Shown here: one piece after another, positions 17,645-27,161 of the stretch
Layout of the letters: every line of letters starts with the position of its first letter
How positions within the stretch are numbered: position 1 is the first letter of the stretch
Assembly: GCF_001429725.1 (NCBI RefSeq)
Contig: NZ_LMHV01000034.1
Coordinates: 614-64,613 of the forward strand
Length of the DNA: 64,000 bases
Reading direction: 5' to 3'
Origin: Rhizobium sp. Root708
GTDB lineage: Bacteria; Pseudomonadota; Alphaproteobacteria; Rhizobiales; Rhizobiaceae
Notes under the pieces: generated by a model
Told to the model about the DNA's origin: nothing
The model's database searches: none
Seen by the model: the letters and a program-made list of their open reading frames with translations, nothing else
Program-made: the position numbers and the translations under genes

Positions 17645-18192
17645 GACTGATACCCCTCATTTCCAGATAGCTACCATGACATAGATTAAAGGTTGAGCAA
17701 GAGGTTGCTGAAATAAAGATTCATTTCAATGGGGGGTGCGCCATTTTGACTACACTCACGTGCTCGTAACCGAGCCCTAAAACCGCCATGCGAAAGGCAA
17801 GAGCCTACGAAATTCAAGGAGATTGGCCTCCGGCGCCTTTCCGCGTTTAGACGGCTCATCAGTGCTTTCGCTGCGCGCTGATTGTCTGCCAGACTCTCGC
17901 GTCGTGATTACTCGACATAACGTCGAGTAATTTCATAAAATCCCCACAAGGTTGCATTTTGCGGAAAGGACGCGAGATCGGGTCGTTTGCTGCCGGCGAA
18001 TGCCGCACTGCAGCATTCAGAGCCTGTTTTGCGCGACCCTTGCTGCAGTCAAGCTCGTGCCTATCTACTTAGATACGGCAATGATTGCGGCGAAAGCCTG
18101 AGTATAGTCAGAAATCTCTACTGTTCATCGCCGCACCTTCATGCCGCATATTCTCGACATTGATGTCTCTTTCTTCGAAAAGGATATACATT
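17645..18192. other. 548-base gap without protein genes
   Basis: The gap separates divergently transcribed small genes. It contains a perfect 10-bp inverted repeat (17907-17931) and no frame longer than about 20 codons with a plausible start and ribosome site. It must carry the promoters of the 17438-17644 gene and of the small membrane protein at 18193. Confidence 0.5.
17907..17931. repeat. Perfect 10-bp inverted repeat
   Basis: ATTACTCGAC (17907-17916) and GTCGAGTAAT (17922-17931) flank a five-base loop. There is no T-run after it. The shape fits a dimeric regulator site or an RNA hairpin. Confidence 0.4.
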
Positions 18193-18444
18193 ATGGAAAG
18201 CGCAGGCGTCGGCTGGTTTGCAGCCATTATCATCGGCGGTATAGCCGGGTGGCTCGCCGAGAAATTCATGAACAGCAACATGGGTATTCTGATGAATATC
18301 CTGCTCGGCATTGTCGGCGCGATCATCGCCAATGCCATCCTCGCGGGATTTGGCGTGGCGCTCGGGGGCTGGATTGGTTATTTGATCGCGGGGTTTGTCG
18401 GCGCCTGCCTGCTGATTGCGCTCGGGCGCATCATACGACGTTAA
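18193..18444 (+). CDS. GlsB/YeaQ/YmgE-family small membrane protein
   Basis: 83 residues with three hydrophobic, glycine-rich segments (GWFAAIIIGGIAGWLAEKFM, LLGIVGAIIANAIL, IGYLIAGFVGACLLIALG). This is the transglycosylase-associated protein family, often induced by stress, of unknown biochemical role. The ATG at 18193 has an AAAAGGA ribosome site. Its mRNA ends in the bidirectional terminator at 18459. The convergent neighbour is a DUF883-like stress protein, so both may be envelope stress genes. Confidence 0.88.
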   Translation: MESAGVGWFAAIIIGGIAGWLAEKFMNSNMGILMNILLGIVGAIIANAILAGFGVALGGWIGYLIAGFVGACLLIALGRIIRR

Positions 18445-18458
18445 TTTTCCAGACCACA

Positions 18459-18488
18459 AAGGGCCGAACGGTTATCCGTTCGGCCCTT
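18459..18488. terminator. Bidirectional terminator hairpin
   Basis: A perfect 13-bp stem (AAGGGCCGAACGG with CCGTTCGGCCCTT, loop TTAT) lies between two convergent small genes and serves both strands. Confidence 0.8.
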
Positions 18489-18510
18489 CCAGTGCGACTA
18501 TTTCAAAAAA

Positions 18511-18792
18511 TTATCGACGGCTCATAAGTCCGAACAAATAGGCTACGCCTGCCGTCACCGCGAGCGCGAAGAGGGGCTCTTCGCGAACCTTGTCGCGCAC
18601 GCGCTCCGTCATGACAGAGGCCTCGTCCGCGACAGCGGTCTTGGCGCCCTGCCCCAGCGCAACCACGCTTTCGGACAGCCGAGCAAGATCCTCACGCAAC
18701 GCGGCGACCTGTGCCGAAAGGTCGTCCGCTGCGATTTCCGCCTTCACGCGCGCTGCTGTAGACTGGGTGGAGGCGGTTTTCAAATCGGCCAT
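18511..18792 (-). CDS. DUF883 / ElaB-YqjD-like small membrane-anchored protein
   Basis: 93 residues. A long amphipathic, probably coiled-coil N-terminal part (about residues 15-65, LSAQVAALREDLARLSESVV) is followed by a single C-terminal membrane helix (PLFALAVTAGVAYLFGLM) and a terminal RR. This layout matches ElaB/YqjD-type proteins, which in E. coli are inner-membrane, stationary-phase ribosome-associated proteins. The start is the ATG at 18792 with an AGGAG site. Confidence 0.8.
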   Translation of the reverse strand: MADLKTASTQSTAARVKAEIAADDLSAQVAALREDLARLSESVVALGQGAKTAVADEASVMTERVRDKVREEPLFALAVTAGVAYLFGLMSRR

Positions 18793-19010
18793 TGTCTGCT
18801 CCTCTTTGTTCGGGATGCTGTTCAACGTGGTAGCCGCACCAAAGGTTCCGAAAGGCGAGCCATTTGTTGCGACCGGGATGCCGGAGGCAGCCGCTGATAT
18901 AGCGCAGATGTTTTCACGCGATAACCCTTCATTTCCTCAGAGGTTTGTTCTAAGGAACGTCGATTGCTTTGCCCGAAAGCGGGTAAAAAGAATGCGAGGT
19001 TTGCGTTTCG

Positions 19011-20903
19011 ATGTTCGATATTCTGCGAAGAGCCGCCCACACCTGGGTCGCCAAGCTCCTCATGCTGCTTCTGGTCGCCTCTTTCGGCATCTGGGGCGTT
19101 TCCCGTTCCTTGATTAGCGGCGGCAACAGCACGACTGTCGTATCGGTTGGTGATCAGCACGTCGACGTGAACGAGTTCCGCCTCGCCTATCAGCGGCAGG
19201 TCGCAAACCTCAGCCAACAGTTCGGCATGCGCCTGACACCCGATCAGGCGCGGGCGTTCGGTGTGGAACAGCAGGTGTTGGCACAGCTCGTTGCCGGCGC
19301 ATCGCTTGACCAGCTGGCCGACGACATGAATCTCGGCCTGTCCCAGGATCGTCTTGCAAAGCTCATCGGCGACGATCCGGCCTTCAAGGCCGTCAACGGC
19401 CAGTTCGACCGCACGCTGTTTACGTCGCGCCTGCGCAACGCCGGCATTCGCGAAGAGGACTATATCAAGGAGCGCAGCAAGGTTGCGGTTCGGAGCCAGA
19501 TCGTCGATGCGATCTCCAACGGCTTCACGGCACCGAAGACGCTGGTCGACGCGCTGAAGCTCTATCGCCAGGAAAGCCGTGGCGTGGACTATCTGCTGCT
19601 CACCAACGCCAACATAGAACCGATCAAGGCGCCCGCAGACGACGTTCTCAACAAGTGGTTCGAAGGTGCGAAGCCGCACTATCGCGCGCCTGAATACCGC
19701 AAGATCGCCTATCTGAAACTTCAGCCGGAAGATATCGCCGACGCTGCATCGGTTACCGACGATCAAATCCGCGAAGAGTTCGACAAGCACAAGGACAGCT
19801 ATCGCATTCCTGAGACGCGGACCGTCGAGCAACTGACGTTCCAGAACAAAGACCTGGCGAACGCCGCATCAAACGCGCTGAAGATCGGGACAACGTTCGA
19901 TCAGCTGGTTACCGATCAGGGCAAGACGGCCAGCGACGTGATGCTTGGAGAGTTTTCCAAGGACAAGGTTCCCGATCAGGCGGTCGCGGACGCCGCCTTT
20001 GCCGTCACCAGAAATGGCGGCACGACACCCGTCATCGACGGCACGTTCGGTCCGGTAATCCTGCGCATCAGCAATATCAAGCCCGAGAACGCCAAGACGC
20101 TCGACGAGGTCAAGGACGAAATCCGCAAGCAGCTTGCGGTCTCCAACGCGTCGCAGGAGCTGATCAACGTGCATGACCAGATCGAAGACATGCGCGGCTC
20201 TGGTTCGACGCTGGAGCAGATCGCCGATCAGTTGAAGCTCAAGGCCGTTGTCGTCGATGCCGTGGATTCGGCCGGGCTCGACAAGGGCGGCAACGAGGTG
20301 AAGGACATTCCGTCGAAGCAGCAGGTACTTGCTGCCGCCTTCCGCGCGGAAGCCGGTGCCGACGTGCCGTCGCTGTCGATCGGAACCGATGGCTACCTCT
20401 GGTTCGACGTCCGCGACGTCACGCCAGAGCGCGACCGCCCGCTCGCCGAAGTGCATGACAAGGCTGTCGCCGAGTGGACCGCCGAACAGCAGAAGGCAGA
20501 ACTCGCCAAGAAGGCCGAGGAACTGAAGCAGCAAGCCCAGAAGGGTACTTCGCTTGCCGATATCGCGGCCCCGCTCGGAATTTCCGTCGAGACCAAGAGC
20601 GGCATCACGCGGGGTTCCGATGACCCGGTTCTCGGAAACGGCGGCGTCAATGCTGCCTTCACCGGCCCGGTCGATACCGTTGCCAACGCCGTCGGTGCCG
20701 ATGCGACGACGCAGATTCTGCTGAAGGTTACGGAAGTGAACACCGAGCCGACGGGCGACGTGCTTGCCAACCAGGACCAGCAGATCACCGCAATGGCGAA
20801 CGCCGCCGGCGATGACATTCTCGATCAGATGGTCAACCTGTTGCAGACGCAGTACGGCGCCACGGTCAACCAGGCACTCGCAGAACAGGCATCCGTCCGC
20901 TAA
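19011..20903 (+). CDS. ppiD: Peptidyl-prolyl cis-trans isomerase, SurA/PpiD type
   Basis: 630 residues. One N-terminal membrane helix (KLLMLLLVASFGIWGVSRSL) anchors the protein with its bulk in the periplasm. A SurA-N-like helical domain (about 38-190) is followed by a parvulin-like PPIC region (about 240-360) and a C-terminal SurA-like segment. It is an inner-membrane chaperone for exported proteins. It lies 15 bases before trpD and may be co-transcribed with it. Confidence 0.92.
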   Translation: MFDILRRAAHTWVAKLLMLLLVASFGIWGVSRSLISGGNSTTVVSVGDQHVDVNEFRLAYQRQVANLSQQFGMRLTPDQARAFGVEQQVLAQLVAGASLDQLADDMNLGLSQDRLAKLIGDDPAFKAVNGQFDRTLFTSRLRNAGIREEDYIKERSKVAVRSQIVDAISNGFTAPKTLVDALKLYRQESRGVDYLLLTNANIEPIKAPADDVLNKWFEGAKPHYRAPEYRKIAYLKLQPEDIADAASVTDDQIREEFDKHKDSYRIPETRTVEQLTFQNKDLANAASNALKIGTTFDQLVTDQGKTASDVMLGEFSKDKVPDQAVADAAFAVTRNGGTTPVIDGTFGPVILRISNIKPENAKTLDEVKDEIRKQLAVSNASQELINVHDQIEDMRGSGSTLEQIADQLKLKAVVVDAVDSAGLDKGGNEVKDIPSKQQVLAAAFRAEAGADVPSLSIGTDGYLWFDVRDVTPERDRPLAEVHDKAVAEWTAEQQKAELAKKAEELKQQAQKGTSLADIAAPLGISVETKSGITRGSDDPVLGNGGVNAAFTGPVDTVANAVGADATTQILLKVTEVNTEPTGDVLANQDQQITAMANAAGDDILDQMVNLLQTQYGATVNQALAEQASVR

Positions 20904-20918
20904 GGGAGAGCGCAACGC

Positions 20919-21935
20919 ATGAGCGATCTGAAACCGCTTTTGGCGAAGGCCGCGAGCCGCGAACCATTGACGCGTGAGGAGGCGCGGCAGGCGTTCGACA
21001 TTCTGATGTCGGGGCAGGCAACGCCTTCGCAGATTGGCGGCTTTCTGATGGCTCTGCGCGTTCGCGGCGAGACGGTCGATGAGATCGTCGGCGCCGTGAC
21101 GACGATGCGCTCGAAGATGCTCACCGTCGAAGCGCCTGCCGATGCCATCGACATCGTCGGAACGGGCGGCGACGCAAGCGGGACCTATAACATTTCGACG
21201 CTTGCCGCCTTGATCGTGGCCGGCGCCGGCGTGCCGGTAGCAAAGCACGGCAACCGCGCACTGAGCTCCAAGTCGGGCGCGGCCGATAGTCTTGCCGCGC
21301 TCGGTGTAAAGCTCGACGTCACGCCCGAGATCATTTCCCGGTGCATCCATGAAGCCGGTGTCGGCTTCATGTTCGCGCAGCAGCACCATTCCGCAATGCG
21401 CCATGTCGGCCCGTCGCGGGTCGAACTCGGTACGCGGACCATCTTCAACCTGCTCGGTCCGCTGTCCAATCCGGCCGGAGTCCGTCGGCAGTTGCTCGGG
21501 GTCTTTGCGCCACAATGGGTCGTGCCGATCGCCGAAGTCATGCGGGACCTCGGTTCGGAGAGCGTTTGGGTCGTTCATGGCAACGGTCTCGATGAAATCA
21601 CGACGACGGGAACGACGAGCGTCGCGGCTCTGGAGAACGGCAAAATCAGAACGTTCGAGCTGTCGCCAGCCGATTTCGGCGTCGAGCAATGCCAGCTCGA
21701 AGCAATCAAGGGCGGCGATGGTGTGGTCAATGCGGCTGCGCTGCGCGATGTTCTCGGTGGGGCACGAAATGCCTATCGCGATATCGCGCTCGCCAACGCG
21801 GCGGCGTCGCTCGTCATTTCCGGCAAGACGGAATTGCTCAGCGACGGGATGCGACTTGCCACGCAGTCGCTCGACAGCGGCGCCACGGCAGTGGCCCTCG
21901 ATAAACTGATCGCCGTGTCGAATGATATCGACTAG
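20919..21935 (+). CDS. trpD: Anthranilate phosphoribosyltransferase
   Basis: 338 residues. Second committed step of tryptophan synthesis, joining anthranilate and PRPP. Diagnostic motifs are GTGGD at about residue 80, [15 protein letters not shown] near 107 and the [23 protein letters not shown] stretch. A GGAGAG site precedes the ATG. It is the first trp gene here; trpE(G) is not in the window. Confidence 0.97.
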   Translation: MSDLKPLLAKAASREPLTREEARQAFDILMSGQATPSQIGGFLMALRVRGETVDEIVGAVTTMRSKMLTVEAPADAIDIVGTGGDASGTYNISTLAALIVAGAGVPVAKHGNRALSSKSGAADSLAALGVKLDVTPEIISRCIHEAGVGFMFAQQHHSAMRHVGPSRVELGTRTIFNLLGPLSNPAGVRRQLLGVFAPQWVVPIAEVMRDLGSESVWVVHGNGLDEITTTGTTSVAALENGKIRTFELSPADFGVEQCQLEAIKGGDGVVNAAALRDVLGGARNAYRDIALANAAASLVISGKTELLSDGMRLATQSLDSGATAVALDKLIAVSNDID

Positions 21936-21944
21936 GATGAACCG

Positions 21945-22757
21945 ATGACCGATATTCTGAAGAAGATCGAACTTTACAAGCGCGAAGAGATCGCGGCTGC
22001 GAAGTCCAAGGTGACGCTGGCCGATCTCAAGGCGATGCAGGCTGGACAGTCCGCGCCGCGCGGCTTCTACCGGTCGCTGGTCGCAAAGCGCGACGCCGGC
22101 AAATATGGTTTGATCGCGGAAATCAAGAAGGCCAGCCCCTCCAAGGGGTTGATCCGGCCGGATTTCGATCCGCCGTCCCTGGCTTCCGCCTACGAACTTG
22201 GCGGCGCCGCCTGTCTGTCGGTGCTGACAGATACGCCGAGCTTCCAGGGCGCGCCAGAGTTTCTGACGGCTGCGCGCGAGGCCTGCTTCCTGCCCGCGCT
22301 CCGCAAGGACTTCATGTTTGACACCTATCAGGTCCAGGAAGCCCGCGCCTGGGGCGCCGACTGCATTCTCCTGATCATGGCCTCGCTCTCGGATGCCGAT
22401 GCGCAGCGCCTTGAGGATGAGGCCTTCGGCCTCGGCATGGATGTGCTGGTCGAGGTTCATGACGCCGAGGAGACGGAGCGGGCTCTGAAGCTCAGTTCTC
22501 CGATGATCGGCATCAACAACCGAAACCTCCGGACGTTCGAAGTCAGCCTTGGCGTCAGTGAAGAACTTGCGGCGACGGTTCCCGCGGAGCGTCTTCTGGT
22601 CGGCGAAAGCGGTATCTTTACCCATGCCGATTGTCAGCGGCTGCAGAATGTCGGCATCAACACCTTCCTGGTCGGCGAGAGCCTGATGCGCAAGGATGAC
22701 GTTACCGCTGCCACGCGCAGCCTGCTGTTCGGTGACGCAGCCCAGGCGGCGGAGTAA
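21945..22757 (+). CDS. trpC: Indole-3-glycerol phosphate synthase
   Basis: 270 residues, stand-alone (no TrpF fusion). It closes the indole ring in tryptophan synthesis. Motifs: [11 protein letters not shown] near residue 62, [22 protein letters not shown] and [10 protein letters not shown]. It starts nine bases after trpD and ends one base before moaC, in one operon. Confidence 0.97.
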   Translation: MTDILKKIELYKREEIAAAKSKVTLADLKAMQAGQSAPRGFYRSLVAKRDAGKYGLIAEIKKASPSKGLIRPDFDPPSLASAYELGGAACLSVLTDTPSFQGAPEFLTAAREACFLPALRKDFMFDTYQVQEARAWGADCILLIMASLSDADAQRLEDEAFGLGMDVLVEVHDAEETERALKLSSPMIGINNRNLRTFEVSLGVSEELAATVPAERLLVGESGIFTHADCQRLQNVGINTFLVGESLMRKDDVTAATRSLLFGDAAQAAE

Positions 22758-22758
22758 C

Positions 22759-23262
22759 ATGAGCAGCGGTGGGAATGGCGGACTGACGCATATCGACTCG
22801 TCCGGCCAGGCTCACATGGTCGACGTGGGAGCGAAGGACGATACCGTTCGCGTTGCGACGGCCGAAGGTCACGTGACGATGGCTGCGGCAACGCTGGAGC
22901 TTATCCGTCAGGGCAACGCCAAGAAGGGTGACGTCATCGGCACGGCACGCCTAGCGGGCATCATGGCCGCGAAGCAGACGAGCAATCTCATTCCGCTTTG
23001 CCATCCGCTGATGCTGACGAAAGTTTCGGTCGACATCAGCGAGGATCCTGCACTGCCGGGACTGCGCGTCGAAGCGACGGCCAAGCTGACCGGCAAGACG
23101 GGCGTTGAGATGGAAGCGCTTACGGCCGTCTCGGTCGCATGTCTGACCATCTACGACATGGCGAAGGCCGCCGACCGGACAATGGAGATTGGCGGCATCC
23201 GGCTCCTTGAGAAGTCAGGCGGAAAGTCCGGCGACTTTCGGCATCCGGAGCACAAGAAATGA
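22759..23262 (+). CDS. moaC: Cyclic pyranopterin monophosphate synthase
   Basis: 167 residues. With MoaA it makes the first intermediate of molybdenum cofactor. Motifs: [14 protein letters not shown] near the N-terminus, [12 protein letters not shown] and [24 protein letters not shown]. It is coupled to trpC upstream and overlaps moeA by four bases (ATGA), so tryptophan and molybdopterin genes share a transcript. Confidence 0.97.
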   Translation: MSSGGNGGLTHIDSSGQAHMVDVGAKDDTVRVATAEGHVTMAAATLELIRQGNAKKGDVIGTARLAGIMAAKQTSNLIPLCHPLMLTKVSVDISEDPALPGLRVEATAKLTGKTGVEMEALTAVSVACLTIYDMAKAADRTMEIGGIRLLEKSGGKSGDFRHPEHKK

Positions 23263-24476
23263 GCCTCCTGCCCGTCTCCGACGCTCTGGAGCGTTTGCTC
23301 TCACGCGCCTTGCCGATCGATCGACGCGAGTCCGTTCCGCTGGCAGAGGCTGACGGGCGTGTGCTTGCGACCGATGTGTCGGCGTGTCTGACGCAACCGC
23401 CATTCGACGCCTCGGCGATGGACGGATACGCAGTGCGAAGCGCCGATGCGCCGCAGCCGGGCGCGAAGCTCACGGTCATTGGCACCTCTTCCGCCGGCCA
23501 CGCCTTCGAGGGCGCGATCGGGGAAGGCCAGGCGGTTCGAATCTTCACAGGGGCTCCTGTTCCCGGTGGAGCCGATAGTGTGTTGCTCCAGGAAGACGCT
23601 CTTCGCGTGGGCGATGAGATCGAGACGACCTATCCGGTTCGCCACAACCAGCATGTACGTCCGAGGGGCCAGGATTTCCTCGATGGCGAAACGGTGCTGA
23701 AAGCCGGCACTGTCCTCGACTTCTCTCGCCTGACCGTTGCCGCCGGAATGAACCATGCGACGCTTGACGTATGGCGCAAACCTTTGATCGCGTTGCTTGC
23801 GACGGGCGACGAGCTGCTTTCTCCCGGAAGCGCGCCGGGGCCAGCGCAGATCATCGCCTCGAGCACGTTCGGTATCGCGGCCCTCGCGCGCAAGGCCGGT
23901 GCTGAAGTTCTCGATCTCGGGATCGTTCCTGATGACCGCGCGGCCATCAGCGCCGCGGTCGAAGAAGCGCAGCAGGCGAAAGCCGATGTCATCGTGACGC
24001 TCGGTGGCGCTTCGGTCGGGGATCATGATCTTGTCCAGTCCACGCTTCTGTCCGTTGGAATGGAGCTTGATTTCTGGCGGATCGCGATGCGCCCCGGAAA
24101 GCCGCTCATGGTCGGCAGCCTTGGCACCACGCACGTGCTCGGCCTGCCGGGGAACCCTGTGTCCAGCCTAGTTTGCGGCCTGCTCTTTCTCGAGCCTCTG
24201 ATCCGCAAGCTTGCGGCCCTGCCCGCTGTTGCGCGCAATGCGATGGCGGAAACGACAGTAGCGCTCCGGGCAAATGATCACCGCCAGGATTACGTGCGCG
24301 CGAGGCTTCAGCGTGATGCCGCCGGCAAGGTCACGGCAGAGCCTTTCGGCAAGCAGGACTCATCGATGATGAAGATCTTTGCCCAGTCGGATTGCCTGAT
24401 CGTTCGCCCACCCCATGCACCAGAACTGCCGGTCGGTGGTCAATGCCCGATCATCATGCTTCGGGATCTGGTCTAG
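23259..24476 (+). CDS. moeA: Molybdopterin molybdenumtransferase
   Basis: 405 residues. It inserts molybdate into adenylylated molybdopterin. Features: [13 protein letters not shown] near residue 47, [11 protein letters not shown], the GDEL motif in the MoCF domain, [10 protein letters not shown] and [10 protein letters not shown]. Its end overlaps the convergent methyltransferase gene by 23 bases. Confidence 0.96.
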   Translation: MSLLPVSDALERLLSRALPIDRRESVPLAEADGRVLATDVSACLTQPPFDASAMDGYAVRSADAPQPGAKLTVIGTSSAGHAFEGAIGEGQAVRIFTGAPVPGGADSVLLQEDALRVGDEIETTYPVRHNQHVRPRGQDFLDGETVLKAGTVLDFSRLTVAAGMNHATLDVWRKPLIALLATGDELLSPGSAPGPAQIIASSTFGIAALARKAGAEVLDLGIVPDDRAAISAAVEEAQQAKADVIVTLGGASVGDHDLVQSTLLSVGMELDFWRIAMRPGKPLMVGSLGTTHVLGLPGNPVSSLVCGLLFLEPLIRKLAALPAVARNAMAETTVALRANDHRQDYVRARLQRDAAGKVTAEPFGKQDSSMMKIFAQSDCLIVRPPHAPELPVGGQCPIIMLRDLV

Positions 24477-25134
24477 TCGAGACCGCTGCCAGCCTGCCTG
24501 CGTCGAGCGAAATAGAGAACACCCCTGCCCGACATTCATCCCCGGGCGGCCCGCCGAAATCCGGAACGGTATGTTCGGCAATGAGTATCAGCTGATCTGA
24601 CGGAAGAGACCGGCGAAACGGGTCGCCGATCAGGACATCAATGCCGACCGCTTGGCACTTTACCAGAAACGGCAGGGTATCCGCGGCAACGTCGGTATCG
24701 TAGAACACATCGCCCGCGAGAATGACGTCGACGGCCGGCGGTGTCATTGGCAGAACGTTGGCCACAAGCACTTCGACGTCAACACCGTTTGCTGCGGCGT
24801 TGAGGCGGATCGCCGTTGCGGCATTCTCGTCAATCTCGGCCGCGGTCACCGCCGCAGCTCCGCATTTTGCTGCTGCGATCGCGACAACGCCGGAACCGGC
24901 GCCAAGATCAAGCACGCGCCGGCCGAAGACAATGTGAGGATACTTCAGGATATGCCGGGCCAATACCGTGCCGCCCGCCCAGCCATAGGCCCAGTACGGC
25001 GGTTTGGCATCGGCGGTGTTTCCCTGCAGCCGTGAGAGCCGACTGCCGGGATGCGCCGTGTACAGAAGGATGTCAAGCGATGCCGGTGACGGCTCGAGCC
25101 GTAGATTGGTTGTGATGAAGGAAGCAATGTCCAT
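24454..25134 (-). CDS. ETF-beta lysine methyltransferase homologue (METTL20-like)
   Basis: 226 residues. A seven-beta-strand SAM methyltransferase: motif I is VLDLGAGSGVVAIAAA near residue 77, followed by AAEID and the hallmark AGDVFYD (DVFY) near residue 140. This combination marks the METTL20/EtfBKMT group; an Agrobacterium member is known to methylate the beta subunit of electron-transfer flavoprotein. No etfAB genes are in the window. The ATG at 25134 is used. A general PrmA-like methyltransferase is the fallback call. Confidence 0.75.
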   Translation of the reverse strand: MDIASFITTNLRLEPSPASLDILLYTAHPGSRLSRLQGNTADAKPPYWAYGWAGGTVLARHILKYPHIVFGRRVLDLGAGSGVVAIAAAKCGAAAVTAAEIDENAATAIRLNAAANGVDVEVLVANVLPMTPPAVDVILAGDVFYDTDVAADTLPFLVKCQAVGIDVLIGDPFRRSLPSDQLILIAEHTVPDFGGPPGDECRAGVFSISLDAGRLAAVSTRPDPEA

Positions 25135-25171
25135 CAAACAACGCCCACGTCTCGACCGCTACCAGCAGGGC

Positions 25172-27064
25172 TCAGCCCTTATTCTTTGCGAACTTCGGCT
25201 TGCCACCCTTCGGAGGCTTTCCGTCGAATTTCGGCTTATCCTGGAACTTCGCAGCGCCTTCCGGCTTCGGCTTCCCGGGCTTCTTGCTCCACGGCTTCGC
25301 ATCGCGGTCCGCGGCAGCCCCCTCGGGCTTGCCTTTCTTGAAGTCGCCGCGCGGACGATCGTCGCGGCGACTGTCGAAAGTCTTCTTTCCCTCGTAGGAC
25401 TTTGGAGCGGCCGGGCGGCTGAAATCCGGAACGCCGCTCAGGCGTGTCACGCGGATGCCCCGCTCCATGGTCTTGTTCGGACCTGTTGCGTGCAGGAAGG
25501 CCTCGGCGTTATCGGCCGCGATCTCGACGAAGGTCTCGTCCTGCTGCATCTTGATGGCGCCGATTTCGCGCTTCGTCAAATCGCCGTGTCGGCAGATCAT
25601 CGGAATGAGCCAGCGAGGCTCGGCATTCTGCTTGCGTCCAACAGACAATGAGAACCAGACGCTCGGACCGAATTCGCCACGGGGAGCCTTCTCGATACGC
25701 TCGCGCGGAGCATCGGAATTGGCGCGGGGGCGGCGACGGTCGTCCTGGACGCTGACATCGATCAGGTCTTCTGGCGCAGACTGGTTCGCGCGATAGAGGT
25801 TGACAAAAGCATTGGCCAATTTCTCAGGGCCGTGCGTTGCCAGAAGGCGATCGATCAGGCTCTTCTCTTCGTCCCGCGCAGGTTCCTGGAACACGGGGCT
25901 GGCAAGCAGGCGCTCCTCGTCACGTACGGTGACGTCCTCGGCTGACGGCGGCCGTGCCCACTCAGCGGCAAGGCCGGCATTGTCGAGCAAGCGTTCGGCC
26001 TTGCGACGAGCATTGAGCGGCACGATCAGTGCGCTCACACCCTTGCGCCCAGCGCGGCCAGTACGTCCGCTGCGATGAAGCAAGGTTTCGGGATTGGTCG
26101 GGAGATCCGCATGGATCACGAGGTCCAGGCCCGGCAGATCGATACCGCGTGCGGCAACGTCGGTCGCGATGCAGACCCGCGCCCGACCGTCGCGCATCGC
26201 CTGCAATGCATGGCTGCGCTCGTTCTGCGTGAGCTCCCCTGAAAGGGCAACGACATTGAAATTGCGATTGTGGAAGCGTGCCGTCAGATGATTGACCGCT
26301 GCACGGGTGGAGCAGAATACAATGGCGGTCGTCGCCTCGTAGTATCGGAGAACGTTGATGATCGCATTCTCGCGGTCACTCGGCGCAACGACCAGCGCCC
26401 GGTATTCGATATCACCGTGCTGCTTTTCTTCCGTAGCCATGGTGATGCGCACAGCGTTACGCTGGTAGCTCTTGGCGAGCTTCGCTATCGCTGCAGGCAC
26501 CGTCGCTGAGAACATCAGCGTGCGCCGGTCATCCGGCGATTCTTCCAGGATGAATTCAAGATCCTCGCGGAAACCGAGATCGAGCATTTCATCGGCTTCG
26601 TCGAGCACGACGGCTTTCAAGGCAGACATGTTCAGGGCTTTGCGACGGATATGGTCGCAGAGGCGTCCCGGCGTACCGACAACGATGTGCGCGCCGCGTT
26701 CAAGCGCCCGGCGCTCGTTGCGGATGTCCATGCCGCCAACGCAGCTGACGATCACGGCGCCGGTCATCTCGTACAGCCACTCGAGCTCTCGCTTGACCTG
26801 CAGAGCCAGTTCGCGCGTCGGTGCGATCACCAGCGCAAGCGGAGCGGCTGCGGAAGAAAAACGATCGGAATCGCCAAGCAGCGTCGGCGCCAGCGCAAGG
26901 CCGAACGCAACAGTCTTGCCCGAGCCCGTCCGGGCCGAAACGAGCGCGTCCGAAACGACCAGCTCGGGGTCAAGCATAGCATTCTGAACGGGTGTGAGCT
27001 CGGCGTAACCGCGTTTCGCCAACGCCTTGGCGATCGCCGGAACGACGCCGTTAAAATCTGTCAT
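25172..27064 (-). CDS. DEAD-box ATP-dependent RNA helicase with DbpA-like C-terminal domain
   Basis: 630 residues. RecA-like domains carry ARTGSGKT (motif I, near 50), PTRELA, GTPGR, DEAD (near 153), SAT and HRSGRTGRAG. A DbpA-type RNA-binding domain follows (about 455-535, WFSLSVGRKQNAEPRWLIP to VEIAADNAEAF), then a very basic Lys/Gly/Pro-rich tail of about 80 residues. Such proteins remodel RNA, often in ribosome assembly or cold adaptation. The start at 27064 gives an N-terminus like the family; 27094 is an alternative. Confidence 0.93.
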   Translation of the reverse strand: MTDFNGVVPAIAKALAKRGYAELTPVQNAMLDPELVVSDALVSARTGSGKTVAFGLALAPTLLGDSDRFSSAAAPLALVIAPTRELALQVKRELEWLYEMTGAVIVSCVGGMDIRNERRALERGAHIVVGTPGRLCDHIRRKALNMSALKAVVLDEADEMLDLGFREDLEFILEESPDDRRTLMFSATVPAAIAKLAKSYQRNAVRITMATEEKQHGDIEYRALVVAPSDRENAIINVLRYYEATTAIVFCSTRAAVNHLTARFHNRNFNVVALSGELTQNERSHALQAMRDGRARVCIATDVAARGIDLPGLDLVIHADLPTNPETLLHRSGRTGRAGRKGVSALIVPLNARRKAERLLDNAGLAAEWARPPSAEDVTVRDEERLLASPVFQEPARDEEKSLIDRLLATHGPEKLANAFVNLYRANQSAPEDLIDVSVQDDRRRPRANSDAPRERIEKAPRGEFGPSVWFSLSVGRKQNAEPRWLIPMICRHGDLTKREIGAIKMQQDETFVEIAADNAEAFLHATGPNKTMERGIRVTRLSGVPDFSRPAAPKSYEGKKTFDSRRDDRPRGDFKKGKPEGAAADRDAKPWSKKPGKPKPEGAAKFQDKPKFDGKPPKGGKPKFAKNKG

Positions 27065-27161
27065 CTGTCTGTCTTTCGGAGTTTTCAGGCGCATGGGACG
27101 CCAGTGCCAGATCTTGCCGGCAGAAAAGTTGTGCCGTTCCTACTTGGTCACGCGCCAAATG

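Noticed and set aside
19869-22760. A 963-codon open frame on the minus strand across ppiD, trpD and trpC
   Set aside because: It is antisense to three clearly conserved genes. In high-G+C DNA such long shadow frames arise because codon third positions rarely create stops on the reverse frame. Its translation has no known domain.
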